Source of the DNA: Planosporangium mesophilum
Lineage (GTDB): Bacteria > Actinomycetota > Actinomycetes > Mycobacteriales > Micromonosporaceae
Reading direction: 5' to 3'
Assembly: GCF_016863255.1 (NCBI RefSeq)
Contig: NZ_BOON01000038.1
Location: 1-61,198, forward strand
Length of the DNA stretch: 61,198 nucleotides
Under the pieces are notes generated by a model. It worked only from the letters and a program-made list of their open reading frames with translations. It ran no database searches and was not told the DNA's origin. A program made the position numbers and the translations under genes. Of the stretch, positions 18,349 through 27,222 are shown piece by piece. Positions within the stretch are counted from its first letter, which is position 1; each line of letters starts with the position of its first letter.

Positions 18349-19517
18349 GCCAGGTGCCCGCCGATCATCGTGTACCCGCGCAGCAGGTCGCGCGAGATGA
18401 TCAGGCGCTGCATCTCGTCGGTGCCCTCGAAGATGCGGTACAGCCGGACCTGGCGGTACCACCGCTCGATCGGCAGCTCACGGGTGTAGCCCATGCCGCC
18501 GTGGATCTGCAGCACCCGGTCCACGACCCGGTTGACCATGCCGGCGCCGTACAGCTTCGCCATGGAGGAGGCGTGCCGGGGGTCGAGGCCGGCGTCGATG
18601 CTCCACGCCGCCTTCAGTACCAGCCAGCGCGCCGCCTCGAGCTCCACCTCGGAGTCGGCGATCATCCACTGGATCGCCTGGTTGGTGCCGATCGGCTTGC
18701 CGAACGTCTCCCGGTTCCGGGCCTGCTCGAGCGCCATCTGCAGGGCCCGCTCGGCGATGCCGAGCGCGTGTGACGGGATGGTGTAGCGACCCTTGCCGAT
18801 CCACTGCATGCCGAGGTTGAAGCCCTGACCGACCTCGCCCAGGATGTTGCGGCTCGGTACCCGCACGTTGTCGAAGACCAGCGACGCGGGGCCGCCCTCG
18901 CCCATGGTCTGGATGAACTCCGAGCGCCAGCCCATCGCGCGGTCCACGAGGAACGCGGTGGTGCCGCCGCCCCGTACGCCCTTCTCCTTGTCGGTCACCG
19001 CGACGACGATGGCGAAGTCGGCGTCGTTGCCGTTGGTGATGAAGGTCTTCTCCCCGTTGAGGACCCAGTCGTCGCCGTCCTGGCGGGCGGACAGCTTGAT
19101 GTTGGCGGCGTCCGAGCCGGCGCCCGGCTCGGTGATGGCGAAGCAGGAGATGCGCTCACCCTCGATGGTCGGGATGAGGAACTCCTTCTTCTGCTCGTCG
19201 TTGGCGTAGAACAGGATGTTGTCGGCCTCGCCACCGAACCGGAACGGCACGAAGGTGCGGCCCAACTCGGTCCAGATCAGCGACTGCATCACCGCCGGCA
19301 GCTCCATGCCGCCGTACGCTTGCGGAGTGGACAGTCCCCAGAAGCCGAACTTCTTCGCCTTGAGCTGAAGCTCGCGAAGCTCGCTGCGCTCAAGGCCGGG
19401 CTGGTGGTTGCGCTCGCGGCGCAGTACCTCCTGCTCCAAGGGCATCACCTCCTTGCGGATGAAGTCGCGGGCGGTGTCGCGGATCGCCTTCTCTTCGTCG
19501 CCGAGGGAGAAGTCCAT
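18345..19517 (-). CDS. Acyl-CoA dehydrogenase
   Basis: A 390-residue FAD enzyme that makes the 2,3-double bond in an acyl-CoA. It shows CFAITEPGAGSDAANI and WVLNGEKTFITNG (FAD/substrate loops), QIHGGMGYTRELPIERWYR, and FEGTDEMQRL near the C-terminus, where the Glu is at the position of the usual catalytic base. Second gene of a three-gene operon; the downstream ligase overlaps it, and the second dehydrogenase lies 41 bases upstream. Substrate range unknown. Confidence 0.92.
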   Translation of the reverse strand: MDFSLGDEEKAIRDTARDFIRKEVMPLEQEVLRRERNHQPGLERSELRELQLKAKKFGFWGLSTPQAYGGMELPAVMQSLIWTELGRTFVPFRFGGEADNILFYANDEQKKEFLIPTIEGERISCFAITEPGAGSDAANIKLSARQDGDDWVLNGEKTFITNGNDADFAIVVAVTDKEKGVRGGGTTAFLVDRAMGWRSEFIQTMGEGGPASLVFDNVRVPSRNILGEVGQGFNLGMQWIGKGRYTIPSHALGIAERALQMALEQARNRETFGKPIGTNQAIQWMIADSEVELEAARWLVLKAAWSIDAGLDPRHASSMAKLYGAGMVNRVVDRVLQIHGGMGYTRELPIERWYRQVRLYRIFEGTDEMQRLIISRDLLRGYTMIGGHLA

Positions 19518-19558
19518 GGTGTCCTCCGAAATGGTGGTGGGCCGGGGGGATGTGGGGA

Positions 19559-20707
19559 TCAGAAAGCGTTCACACCGGTCAGGGCGCGGCCGATGAGCAG
19601 CTGCTGGATCTGGCTGGTGCCTTCGTACAGGGTGGTGACGCGGGCGTCACGCAGGTACTTGCCGACGGGGTACTCGTCGATGTAGCCGTACCCGCCGAAC
19701 ACCTGCAGGGCGTTGTTGGCGGCGCGTACCGCGGCCTCGCTGGCGAACAGCTTCGCCATGTTCGACTCGTTGGCGAACGGCTCGCCCCGGTCGATGAGGT
19801 CGGCGACCCGCCACACGAGCAGCCGGGCCGCGTCGGTGTCGACGGCGATGTTCGCGATCAGCTGCTGGACGAGCTGGTACGAGGCGATCGGCTTGCCGAA
19901 CTGCTGGCGCTCGCGGGCGTAGGACACGGCGGCGTTCAGGCACCCCTGCGCGATGCCGACACAGCCGGCCGCGACCGACGTCCGCCCCTTGGCCAGGGCC
20001 GACATCGCGATGCTGAAGCCCTTGCCCGCAGCGCCGAGCCGGGCCGAGTCGGGCACCCGCACCTGGTCGAAGACGAGTTCGGCGGTGGCCTGCCCGCGCA
20101 GTCCCAGCTTGCCGTGGATCTCCCGGCGGGTCAGGCCGGGGGTGTCCGTCGGCACCAGGAACGCGCTGATACCGCGGTGCCCCTCGCCGCCGGTACGCAC
20201 GAACGCCAGGACGACGTCGGCCCAGGTGCCGTTGGTGATGAACATCTTGGTGCCGGAGATGACCCAGTCGTCGCCGTCGCGTTCGGCCCGGGTGCGAAGC
20301 GACGCCGCGTCCGAGCCGGTGTCCGGCTCGGTGAGCGCGAAGCAGCCGAGCGCCTCGCCCGCGCACAGCCGGGGCAGCCACTCGCGCTTCTGCTCGTCGG
20401 TGCCGTACGCCGCGATCGACTTGGTGACGAGCCCGAGCGAGACCGAGACGATGCCCCGCACCGACGAGTCGCCGCGCCCCAGTTCCTCGAGGACCAGGCA
20501 GTACGAGAAGTGGTCACCACCCGACCCGCCGTACTCCTCGGGGATGGTCAGGCCGAGAAAGCCCAGGTCGCCGAGCTTCTTCACGATGCCGGTGTCGACC
20601 GACTCCCGGCGGTCCCACTCGGCCGCGTACGGCATCACCTCGCGGTCGACGAAGTCGGCGGCGAGCCGCCGGACGGCCGCCTGCTCCTGGGAGAGAGCCA
20701 GATCCAT
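19559..20707 (-). CDS. Acyl-CoA dehydrogenase
   Basis: A 382-residue acyl-CoA dehydrogenase, related to but clearly distinct from the next gene. Visible motifs: CFALTEPDTGSDAASL, WVISGTKMFITNG, QVFGGYGYIDEYPVGKYLRDAR and TLYEGTSQIQQLLIGR, with the catalytic-base Glu in YEGT. The pattern fits short- or branched-chain enzymes, which agrees with the branched-chain dehydrogenase operon nearby, but this is inference. First gene of the operon, divergent from a TetR regulator; the shared region has an AAACT/AGTTT dyad at 20743-20761. Confidence 0.92.
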   Translation of the reverse strand: MDLALSQEQAAVRRLAADFVDREVMPYAAEWDRRESVDTGIVKKLGDLGFLGLTIPEEYGGSGGDHFSYCLVLEELGRGDSSVRGIVSVSLGLVTKSIAAYGTDEQKREWLPRLCAGEALGCFALTEPDTGSDAASLRTRAERDGDDWVISGTKMFITNGTWADVVLAFVRTGGEGHRGISAFLVPTDTPGLTRREIHGKLGLRGQATAELVFDQVRVPDSARLGAAGKGFSIAMSALAKGRTSVAAGCVGIAQGCLNAAVSYARERQQFGKPIASYQLVQQLIANIAVDTDAARLLVWRVADLIDRGEPFANESNMAKLFASEAAVRAANNALQVFGGYGYIDEYPVGKYLRDARVTTLYEGTSQIQQLLIGRALTGVNAF

Positions 20708-20845
20708 GTTTTCTCCGTCACGTCGTCGGGGAGACCCCCATTAAACTAGCGGTGGAAGTTTTTCGTCGTCCAGACCCCCCGTATGGCAGAGTGCGCGGCA
20801 CATCGCTGTTCGAGGGACGTCGTTCGCCGCTCCGGGAGGTGGCTC

Positions 20846-21511
20846 ATGGCTCGGCCCCGCCAGGCCCTGCTCAGCCGGCAGCGCATCATCGAGGTCGCGA
20901 CCGCACTGATCGACGCCGAGGGGCTCGCCGCGCTCTCGACCCGGCGACTGGCGGCCGAGCTCGGCGTCCGGGGTCCCTCGCTGTACAACCACGTCGCCAC
21001 CAAGGAGGACCTGCTCGACGCGGTCGCCGACTCCATCACCGGACAGGTCGACATCTCCGTCTTCGGCCGGTACGACTGGCGGGTGGCGCTGCGCAAGTGG
21101 GCCCGCTCGTACCGCGACGCCCTGACCGCGCACCCGAACATCGTGCCGTACCTCGCGCAGGGCCCCGGCCGGCGACCGGGCGCCCTCGCCATGGCCGACG
21201 CGGTGTACGGCGGACTGGTCGACGCGGGCTGGCCGCCGGCCCGCGCCACCCACATCGGCGCGCTGATGCGGTACTTCGTCGCCGGCTCGGCGCTCGGCTC
21301 GTTCGCGCGCGGCTTCGTCGAGGACCCGCAGCTCTACGCCAGCCGGTACCCGCACCTGACCCAGGCGCACCGCCTCGCCGAACACCAGCAGAGTGTCGAC
21401 GAGGGCGCGTTCACGCTCGGCCTGGACGCGCTCATCTCCGGCCTGGAGCCCGTGTACGAGCAGGTCGTGGGCCCGCTCCCGCCCCTGCCCACCGACAGCG
21501 ACGACGATTGA
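20846..21511 (+). CDS. TetR family transcriptional regulator
   Basis: A 221-residue regulator: N-terminal helix-turn-helix (about 8-55) with LSTRRLAAELGVRGPSLYNHVATKEDLLDAV, then an all-helical ligand domain of the TetR_C type. The start at 20846 has GGGAGGTGG just upstream; an earlier ATG in frame at 20783 does not. Divergent from the acyl-CoA dehydrogenase operon and 14 bases before an alcohol dehydrogenase gene, so it likely controls both; an acyl-CoA or related ligand is a reasonable guess. Confidence 0.88.
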   Translation: MARPRQALLSRQRIIEVATALIDAEGLAALSTRRLAAELGVRGPSLYNHVATKEDLLDAVADSITGQVDISVFGRYDWRVALRKWARSYRDALTAHPNIVPYLAQGPGRRPGALAMADAVYGGLVDAGWPPARATHIGALMRYFVAGSALGSFARGFVEDPQLYASRYPHLTQAHRLAEHQQSVDEGAFTLGLDALISGLEPVYEQVVGPLPPLPTDSDDD

Positions 21512-21525
21512 GGTAAGAAGCTCCC

Positions 21526-22605
21526 GTGAAAGCGCTCATCTCCCGCGGCGTCGGCCGCGACCTCGCCGTCGAGGACGTGCACCTGCCCGCCACCGGAGCC
21601 GGTGAGGTCCGGGTACGTATCCGGGCCGCCGGTGTCTGCCACTCCGACCTGTCGATGACCAACGGCACCGTCGTCCCGCCGTACCCGCTGGTCCTCGGCC
21701 ACGAGGCGGCCGGCGTCGTGACCGAGGTGGGCGACGGCGTCGAGTGGGTGGCGGTCGGTCAGCACGTCGTGCTCAACTGGTCGCCGGCCTGCCGGCAATG
21801 CTGGTACTGCCGGCGGGGCGAGTCCTGGCTCTGCGAGAGCGCCGGCGCCGCGGCCGTACCGCGCGGGACGACCGCCGACGGTACGCCGCTGCACGCCACC
21901 CTCGGCCTCGGCGCGCTGGCGCAGGAGGTCGTGGTGCCCGAACACGCCGTCATCGCGGTACCCGACGAGGTGCCGTTCGAGCAGGCCGCGCTGCTGGGCT
22001 GCGCGGTGATGACCGGGGCAGGCGCGGTGGCCAACACGGCCGGGGTCGCCGCCGGGGACTCGGTACTGGTCATCGGCCTCGGCGGGGTGGGCCTGTCCGC
22101 GGTGATGGCCGCCCGTCGCGCGGGCGCCGATCCGGTCATCGCCGTCGACGTCTCCCCCGCCAAGCGTGAACTGGCGCTCGCCGCCGGAGCCACCGACTTC
22201 CTGGTCTCCGACGACACCCTGTCCAAGGCGGTGCGGGCGCTGACCGACGGCCGCGGCGCCGACCACGCGATCGAGTGCGTCGGACGCGCCGCCACCATCC
22301 GCGCGGCCTGGCGCGCCACCCGGCGCGGCGGCCACGTCACTGTCGTGGGCATGGGCGCCAAGGACGACCTGCTCAGCCTCAGCGCGCTGGACATCTTCTC
22401 CTCGGCCCGCTCGCTGCGGGCGTCGGTGTACGGCTCGGCCGACCCCGACCGGGAGGTGCCCGAGCTGGCCCGGGCCGTCCTGGACGGCTCGCTGAACCTG
22501 CGCCCGCTGGTCAGCCACCGCATCACGCTGGACGAGGCGCCGGAGGCGTTCGCCCGGATGAGCCGCGGCGAGGGCGCCCGCTCCGTGGTGGTGTTCGAGG
22601 ACTGA
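21526..22605 (+). CDS. Zinc-dependent alcohol dehydrogenase (MDR family)
   Basis: A 359-residue medium-chain NAD(P)-dependent alcohol dehydrogenase. Catalytic zinc ligands are Cys38 (GVCHSD) and His59 (LGHEAAG); the structural zinc site is Cys89, Cys92, Cys95 and Cys103 (CRQCWYCRRGESWLC). The Rossmann loop is VIGLGGVGLSAVMAARRAGA. The GTG at 21526 follows the TetR stop by 14 bases with AGGTAAGAAG ahead. It probably oxidises an alcohol to the aldehyde that leads into the acid and acyl-CoA pathway encoded alongside. Confidence 0.92.
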   Translation: MKALISRGVGRDLAVEDVHLPATGAGEVRVRIRAAGVCHSDLSMTNGTVVPPYPLVLGHEAAGVVTEVGDGVEWVAVGQHVVLNWSPACRQCWYCRRGESWLCESAGAAAVPRGTTADGTPLHATLGLGALAQEVVVPEHAVIAVPDEVPFEQAALLGCAVMTGAGAVANTAGVAAGDSVLVIGLGGVGLSAVMAARRAGADPVIAVDVSPAKRELALAAGATDFLVSDDTLSKAVRALTDGRGADHAIECVGRAATIRAAWRATRRGGHVTVVGMGAKDDLLSLSALDIFSSARSLRASVYGSADPDREVPELARAVLDGSLNLRPLVSHRITLDEAPEAFARMSRGEGARSVVVFED

Positions 22606-22623
22606 GGCCTGGGCGTCGAGGAC

Positions 22624-23523
22624 TTAGGCCTGGGTGTCGAGGATCCTGGCCCGCTGAGGACGTTCCACCGGAGCCGTTTCCTCCACAAAGGACAGAATGA
22701 CGACGTCGTCGACCGGCCGGTAGCCCAGTCGCTCGTAGAGGGCGTTGCTGGTCGAGTTGGCAAGGTCGGCGAAGAGCAGCACCTCGGTCGCGCCGTCGTC
22801 CAGGGCAACCCGACTCACGACGGCGGTCGCCGCCGCCGCGTACCCCCGCCGCCGCAGCTCGGGCGGGGTGTACACCGGGCCGACCCGGGCCACTCCCGCC
22901 ACCCGCCGGCTGATCCCGGCCATCGAGACCGCGACGCCATCCACCTCCCAGAGGGTCAGGCCGCCGTATCCGATGCGGTCGTCGACCACACCGCTGCGGT
23001 CCGCCGGGGGGTCGTCGGCCTCCCGGACGAACGCCTCCCACCACGCCAGTACCAGGTCCCGGTCGGCGGCGGTGGCGACCCGGGCCGCGCCCGGTGGCGC
23101 CGGCAGGGGCGGGACGAGCTCGCCGAGCCGGTACAGGCGATGCTGATGGTGGACCCGGGAGGTGCCGCCGGTACGCCGCAGCCACTCGGTCGCGAAGTCC
23201 TCGGCGGTCTCCCGCCCGGCGTTGATCCCCGGTAGCCGGCGCCCGGCCGCGGTCAGCTCGTCCACCAGTGACGGCACGGCGGCCGCCGGCATCCGGGTGA
23301 GCAGCATCGGGTACGGCGGGGTCTGCAGGAACGCGCCGTCGACCGTACCGTCGGCAGCTCGCCACCAACCGAACAGCGGGACGTCACCGTACGCGGTGAG
23401 ACCGCTGGCCCGTAGCGTCTGCACGATCGTCAGCGGAAGGGTGTTACCGGTCGGATCCGACCGCAGGAACCTGTCCGCACCGGCCACGAACTCATCGAGG
23501 CTCTCCGTGATAAACCAGGCCAT
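22624..23523 (-). CDS. GNAT family N-acetyltransferase
   Basis: A 299-residue protein. The C-terminal half (about 150-290) is a GNAT fold with the acetyl-CoA loop VYTPPELRRRGYAAA and the following LFADLANSTSNALYERLGYRPV. The N-terminal half is a less conserved GNAT-like region seen in two-domain members. The target is unknown. The 3' end abuts the converging alcohol dehydrogenase gene with an 18-base spacer in which a short segment around GGCCTGGGYGTCGAGGA is duplicated. Confidence 0.85.
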   Translation of the reverse strand: MAWFITESLDEFVAGADRFLRSDPTGNTLPLTIVQTLRASGLTAYGDVPLFGWWRAADGTVDGAFLQTPPYPMLLTRMPAAAVPSLVDELTAAGRRLPGINAGRETAEDFATEWLRRTGGTSRVHHQHRLYRLGELVPPLPAPPGAARVATAADRDLVLAWWEAFVREADDPPADRSGVVDDRIGYGGLTLWEVDGVAVSMAGISRRVAGVARVGPVYTPPELRRRGYAAAATAVVSRVALDDGATEVLLFADLANSTSNALYERLGYRPVDDVVILSFVEETAPVERPQRARILDTQA

Positions 23524-23571
23524 GGCCCATCCTGGAACGGTCCGCCGCCCGGGCGCACCCCGTTTTCTTCG

Positions 23572-23640
23572 CGGCCCGGTTCTGTTCGGGCCGGTTCTGT
23601 TCGGGCCGGTTCTGTTCGGCCCGGTTCTGTGCGGCCCGGG
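23572..23640. repeat. 15-bp tandem repeat, four and a half copies
   Basis: Units begin at 23572, 23587, 23602 and 23617 (CGGCCCGGTTCTGTT and variants), with a partial fifth unit that ends at the base before the stop codon of the next minus-strand gene. There are no spacers, so it is not a CRISPR array. It fills most of the gap between two minus-strand genes. Confidence 0.9.
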
Positions 23641-24390
23641 TCAGCGGTTCGCCACGAGGGCGCGCAGGCGGCGCGGGGTCTGCGCCTCGAGCCGGGTACG
23701 GGCCTGGCGCGCCCGCAGGGACGCCTCGAACGCCTCGTCCTCCAGGCTGCGCCTGGCCGCCGCCGCGGTGTCGGCCGCGTGCCGGGCGGCACGCTCCATC
23801 TCGGACGCGGTCCGGTACGCCCGCAGCATCCGCTGCTGCCCGGCCCGGCGCAGCATCGCCTCCTGCTCGAACGGGTGCCGGTCCGGGTCCCAGTCGCCGC
23901 GGTGGGCAAGCACGTCGCGCAGTTGCGCGGCGGTCAGCTCGCCGCGCTGGTACGCCTCGGTCGCGGCCCGGTGCAGGTACCGCCGGTTGGCGTCGGTGTC
24001 CGCGGGCTCGTCGGAGATGGCCGGGGTCGGGTAGGCCGACGCGAGCGACGCGCGACGCGCGGCGGCGTCCGCGCTCTCGTACGCGTTCCAGGCCGCCTCG
24101 CGGGTCTGGTACGCCACGGCCCACTCCCGGTGGCGCCGGTCGGCCGTCACCGCTGCCCGTTCGGCGGCCACCGCCACCTCCTCGGCGTACCGCTCGAGGT
24201 CGGCGGCCTGCGCGGCCAGCCGGACCCGGTGGAACCGCCCCTCGGCCGCGCGCTGTGCCAGTTCGCGCAGGGCGCGGCGCGCGTCAGGCGCCAGCAGCAG
24301 GGCGAGTACGACCACGACGAGCGCGACCAGCGCGAGCTGGATCACGATCCCCTGCTGCATGACCACAAGGGCCTTGTGCGCGGCTGCCAT
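23641..24390 (-). CDS. Membrane-anchored coiled-coil protein, unknown function
   Basis: About 249 residues: one N-terminal membrane helix (around 12-35, VIQLALVALVVVVLALLL), then about 210 residues of Ala/Arg/Glu-rich helix with heptad-like spacing and no recognisable family. ATG 24390 is taken; ATG 24360 is also possible and would still keep the membrane segment. No ribosome site stands out for either. The cytoplasmic or external placement of the helical part cannot be decided. Confidence 0.6.
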   Translation of the reverse strand: MAAAHKALVVMQQGIVIQLALVALVVVVLALLLAPDARRALRELAQRAAEGRFHRVRLAAQAADLERYAEEVAVAAERAAVTADRRHREWAVAYQTREAAWNAYESADAAARRASLASAYPTPAISDEPADTDANRRYLHRAATEAYQRGELTAAQLRDVLAHRGDWDPDRHPFEQEAMLRRAGQQRMLRAYRTASEMERAARHAADTAAAARRSLEDEAFEASLRARQARTRLEAQTPRRLRALVANR

Positions 24391-24651
24391 GTATTCCCAC
24401 GTACCGCAGGAGCGGATCACCTAAACCCGACGTGACGAGCGGCACTGATGTCCCGGCGTCGACTGTCGTGGCGTCGAGCGCGCAGACGGCGCAACCCGCT
24501 TGCTCCCCGCCGGCCACGGTTTGTGCTCCGTTCGGGCCGAACGATTGCTGTCGTCCGATCGGGCACGGCTTGACGACGACCAGATCACAGGCACCGGCTC
24601 ACCCGGCTGTCGCTGGCGCCCGGGGGCCGTGGGAGTAGATGAGGTGGTCGA

Positions 24652-26331
24652 ATGCGGCGGATTGGCGTCAGGCGGTTTCTGAGCGGGGTCACTCTGGTGA
24701 CCGCCGGACTGGTGGCAACCGGCCTGTTGGGTACGGGTGCCGCGCAGGCGGCGCCGGCTGAGGGAACGGTACGGGACGCGGGCGTGGCCGGCGCGATCCC
24801 CGACAGCTACATCGTGGTGTTCAAGGACGGCAGCGCCGAGTCGCGCACGGTCGACGCCGCCGCCGGCAAGCTCACCCGCGCGTACGGCGGCACGGTGCGC
24901 CACGCGTACACCCGCGCGGTCAACGGCTTCTCCGCCCGCCTCACCGCGACCGCCGCCCGCCGGCTGGCCGCCAACCCGGCCGTCGCGTACGTCGAGGCCG
25001 ACCGCCAGGTGCACGCCACCGGCACCCAGACCAACCCGCCGTCGTGGGGTCTGGACCGCATCGACCAGGCCGGCCTGCCGCTGTCCGGCGCCTACACCTA
25101 CCCCACCGCCGCCGCCAACGTCACGGCGTACATCATCGACACCGGCATCCGCATCACCCACACCGACTTCGGCGGCCGTGCCCGGTACGGCTACGACTTC
25201 ATCGACAACGACGCGGTCCCCGACGACTGCGCCGGCCACGGTACCCACGTCGCGGGCACCGTCGGCGGCAGCACGTACGGCGTCGCGAAGGCCGTCCAGC
25301 TCGTCGCCGTCCGCGTCCTCGACTGCTCCGGCTCCGGCAGCTACTCCCAGATCATCGCGGGCGTCGACTGGGTCACCAAGAACGCGGTCAAGCCCGCCGT
25401 CGCCAACATGAGCCTCGGCGGCGCCGCCGGCTCCACCCTCGACAACGCAGTCAAGAAGTCGATCGCCTCCGGCGTCACGTACGCCGTCGCCGCCGGCAAC
25501 GACAACGCGGACGCCTGCACCAAGTCCCCGGCCCGCCTGCCCGAGGCGATCACCGTCGCGGCCACCGACGCCAGCGACGCCCGCGCCTCGTTCTCCAACT
25601 ACGGCACGTGCGTGGACCTGTTCGCCCCCGGCGTCAACATCACCTCCGCGTACAAGACCAGCGACACCGCGACGGCGCGCATGAACGGCACCTCCATGGC
25701 GACCCCGCACGTCGCCGGCGTCGCCGCCCTCTACCTGTCGGCCAACCCCACCGCCTCGCCGGCTCAGGTCCGTGACGCCCTGGTCACCGCCACCGTGGGC
25801 GGCAGGGTGACCAACCCCGCGGCCGGCTCCCCGAACAAGCTCCTCAACCTCACCGTCACCGCCACGGTGACGAACCCCGCGCCGACCCCGACACCGACCC
25901 CGACACCGACGCCCGCGCCGACACAGCCGTCCAGCGGCATCCCGGCCGTGGTCTCCCTGCGGGCCCGGGCCAACGACCGGTTCGTCTGCGCCGAGAGCGG
26001 CGGCGGCTCCTGGCTGGTCGCCAACCGGGCGGCGGCCGGACTGTGGGAGACGTACGACACGGTCGACACCGGTGACGGGTACATCGCCCTGCGCGCCCGT
26101 GCCAACGGCCGGTACGTGGTGGCCGAGAGCGGCGGCGGCGCCCCGCTGATCGCCAACCGCACCGCGATCGGCCTCTGGGAGAAGTTCCGGCTCATCCGCA
26201 ACGCCGACGGCACGGTGAGCCTGCTCGCCGCCGCCAATGGCCGGTACGTGACCGCGGAGAGCGCCGGCGGCGCCCCGCTGATCGCCAACCGCACCACGAT
26301 CGGTCTCTGGGAGAGCTTCACCCTGGCCTGA
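24652..26331 (+). CDS. Secreted subtilisin-family (S8) protease with beta-trefoil tail
   Basis: A 559-residue exported protease. Signal peptide to about AAQA (34); inhibitor-I9 propeptide (about 48-120, [12 protein letters not shown] to YVEADRQV); proteinase-K-type catalytic domain with Asp163 (IIDTGI), His196 (GHGTHVAGT) and Ser348 ([12 protein letters not shown]). A linker of PT repeats leads to about 120 residues with three copies of a motif like [13 protein letters not shown]...LIANR..IGLWE, the pattern of fascin-like beta-trefoils, possibly sugar binding. GAGGTGG precedes ATG 24652. Monocistronic, ending at a strong hairpin. Confidence 0.93.
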   Translation: MRRIGVRRFLSGVTLVTAGLVATGLLGTGAAQAAPAEGTVRDAGVAGAIPDSYIVVFKDGSAESRTVDAAAGKLTRAYGGTVRHAYTRAVNGFSARLTATAARRLAANPAVAYVEADRQVHATGTQTNPPSWGLDRIDQAGLPLSGAYTYPTAAANVTAYIIDTGIRITHTDFGGRARYGYDFIDNDAVPDDCAGHGTHVAGTVGGSTYGVAKAVQLVAVRVLDCSGSGSYSQIIAGVDWVTKNAVKPAVANMSLGGAAGSTLDNAVKKSIASGVTYAVAAGNDNADACTKSPARLPEAITVAATDASDARASFSNYGTCVDLFAPGVNITSAYKTSDTATARMNGTSMATPHVAGVAALYLSANPTASPAQVRDALVTATVGGRVTNPAAGSPNKLLNLTVTATVTNPAPTPTPTPTPTPAPTQPSSGIPAVVSLRARANDRFVCAESGGGSWLVANRAAAGLWETYDTVDTGDGYIALRARANGRYVVAESGGGAPLIANRTAIGLWEKFRLIRNADGTVSLLAAANGRYVTAESAGGAPLIANRTTIGLWESFTLA

Positions 26332-26351
26332 TCCAGGCTCCGGCCCGTGCC

Positions 26352-26401
26352 CGCCACCAAGGGGTGAGCCGCCGTCAGCGGCCGCTCATCCCTTGGTGGC
26401 G
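26352..26401. terminator. Bidirectional hairpin between the protease and sugar permease genes
   Basis: 18-bp arms at 26352-26369 and 26384-26401, complementary except for one G-T pair, with a 14-base loop. The right arm overlaps the last codons of the converging permease gene. Very stable, no T tract. Confidence 0.75.
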
Positions 26402-27222
26402 CCCGACGTCAGGCCGCCGATGAGCTGGCGCTCGGCGACGGCGTAGAACCCGAGCGCGGGCACCATCGCGAGCACAACGTATGCGAGCACCCGGGCGGTG
26501 TCGGTGGAGTACTGCCCGTGGAACTGCTGTACGCCGAGCGGAAGCGTCCACCACTGTGGATCGGTGAAGACGATCAGCGGCAGCATGAAGTTGTTCCAGC
26601 TCGCCACGACCGCGAGCACGGACACCGTGGCGAGCGCCGGCCGGGCCATCGGCAGCAGGATGCGCCAGAAGAACCCGACGGTGCCGCAGCCGTCGAGCGT
26701 CGCGGCCTCCTCGATCTCGCCGGGAATGCTCCGGAAGAACGACCGCAGGATCACGATCGTCACCGGCAGGCCGAACGCCGCCTGGGCCAGGATCACGCCG
26801 ACCGGGTTGTCCAGCAGCCCGAGGGTACGCAGCAGCACGAACAGCGGCAGGATCGCCACCGCGAACGGGAACATCAGCCCGATCGCGAACAGCGTGAACA
26901 GGACCTCCCGGCCGGCGAAGGCGAACCGGGCGAACACGAACGCCGCCATCGCCGAGACCAGCACGACGAGCACGGTCGTCGCCACCGCGATGAGCGTACT
27001 GTTGGCCAGCTGCCGCCAGAACGACCCGGACGCGAGGATGTCGGTGTAGTTGGACGGCACCCAGGGGTGGGGCAGGCCGAAGGGGTTCGTCGACAACTGG
27101 CCGTTGTCCTTGAACCCGCCCAGCACGCCGAACAGGATCGGCACGACGACGAACGCACCGATCACGATGGAGATCAGGTGCAGCGGCACGGTCTTCACGG
27201 GACTCGGGGTACGACCGCTCAA
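26386..27222 (-). CDS. Carbohydrate ABC transporter permease (MalG-like)
   Basis: A 278-residue inner-membrane permease with six predicted helices and the ATPase-docking EAA loop EEAATLDGCGTVGFFWRI. Third gene of a binding protein-permease-permease operon. The start is TTG 27222, which overlaps the stop of the preceding permease (TTGA) and has GGAGGAGG about 8 bases upstream, so translation is coupled. No ATPase gene follows, so the transporter must borrow one, as many actinobacterial sugar importers do with a shared MsiK-type ATPase. Confidence 0.9.
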   Translation of the reverse strand: MSGRTPSPVKTVPLHLISIVIGAFVVVPILFGVLGGFKDNGQLSTNPFGLPHPWVPSNYTDILASGSFWRQLANSTLIAVATTVLVVLVSAMAAFVFARFAFAGREVLFTLFAIGLMFPFAVAILPLFVLLRTLGLLDNPVGVILAQAAFGLPVTIVILRSFFRSIPGEIEEAATLDGCGTVGFFWRILLPMARPALATVSVLAVVASWNNFMLPLIVFTDPQWWTLPLGVQQFHGQYSTDTARVLAYVVLAMVPALGFYAVAERQLIGGLTSGATKG

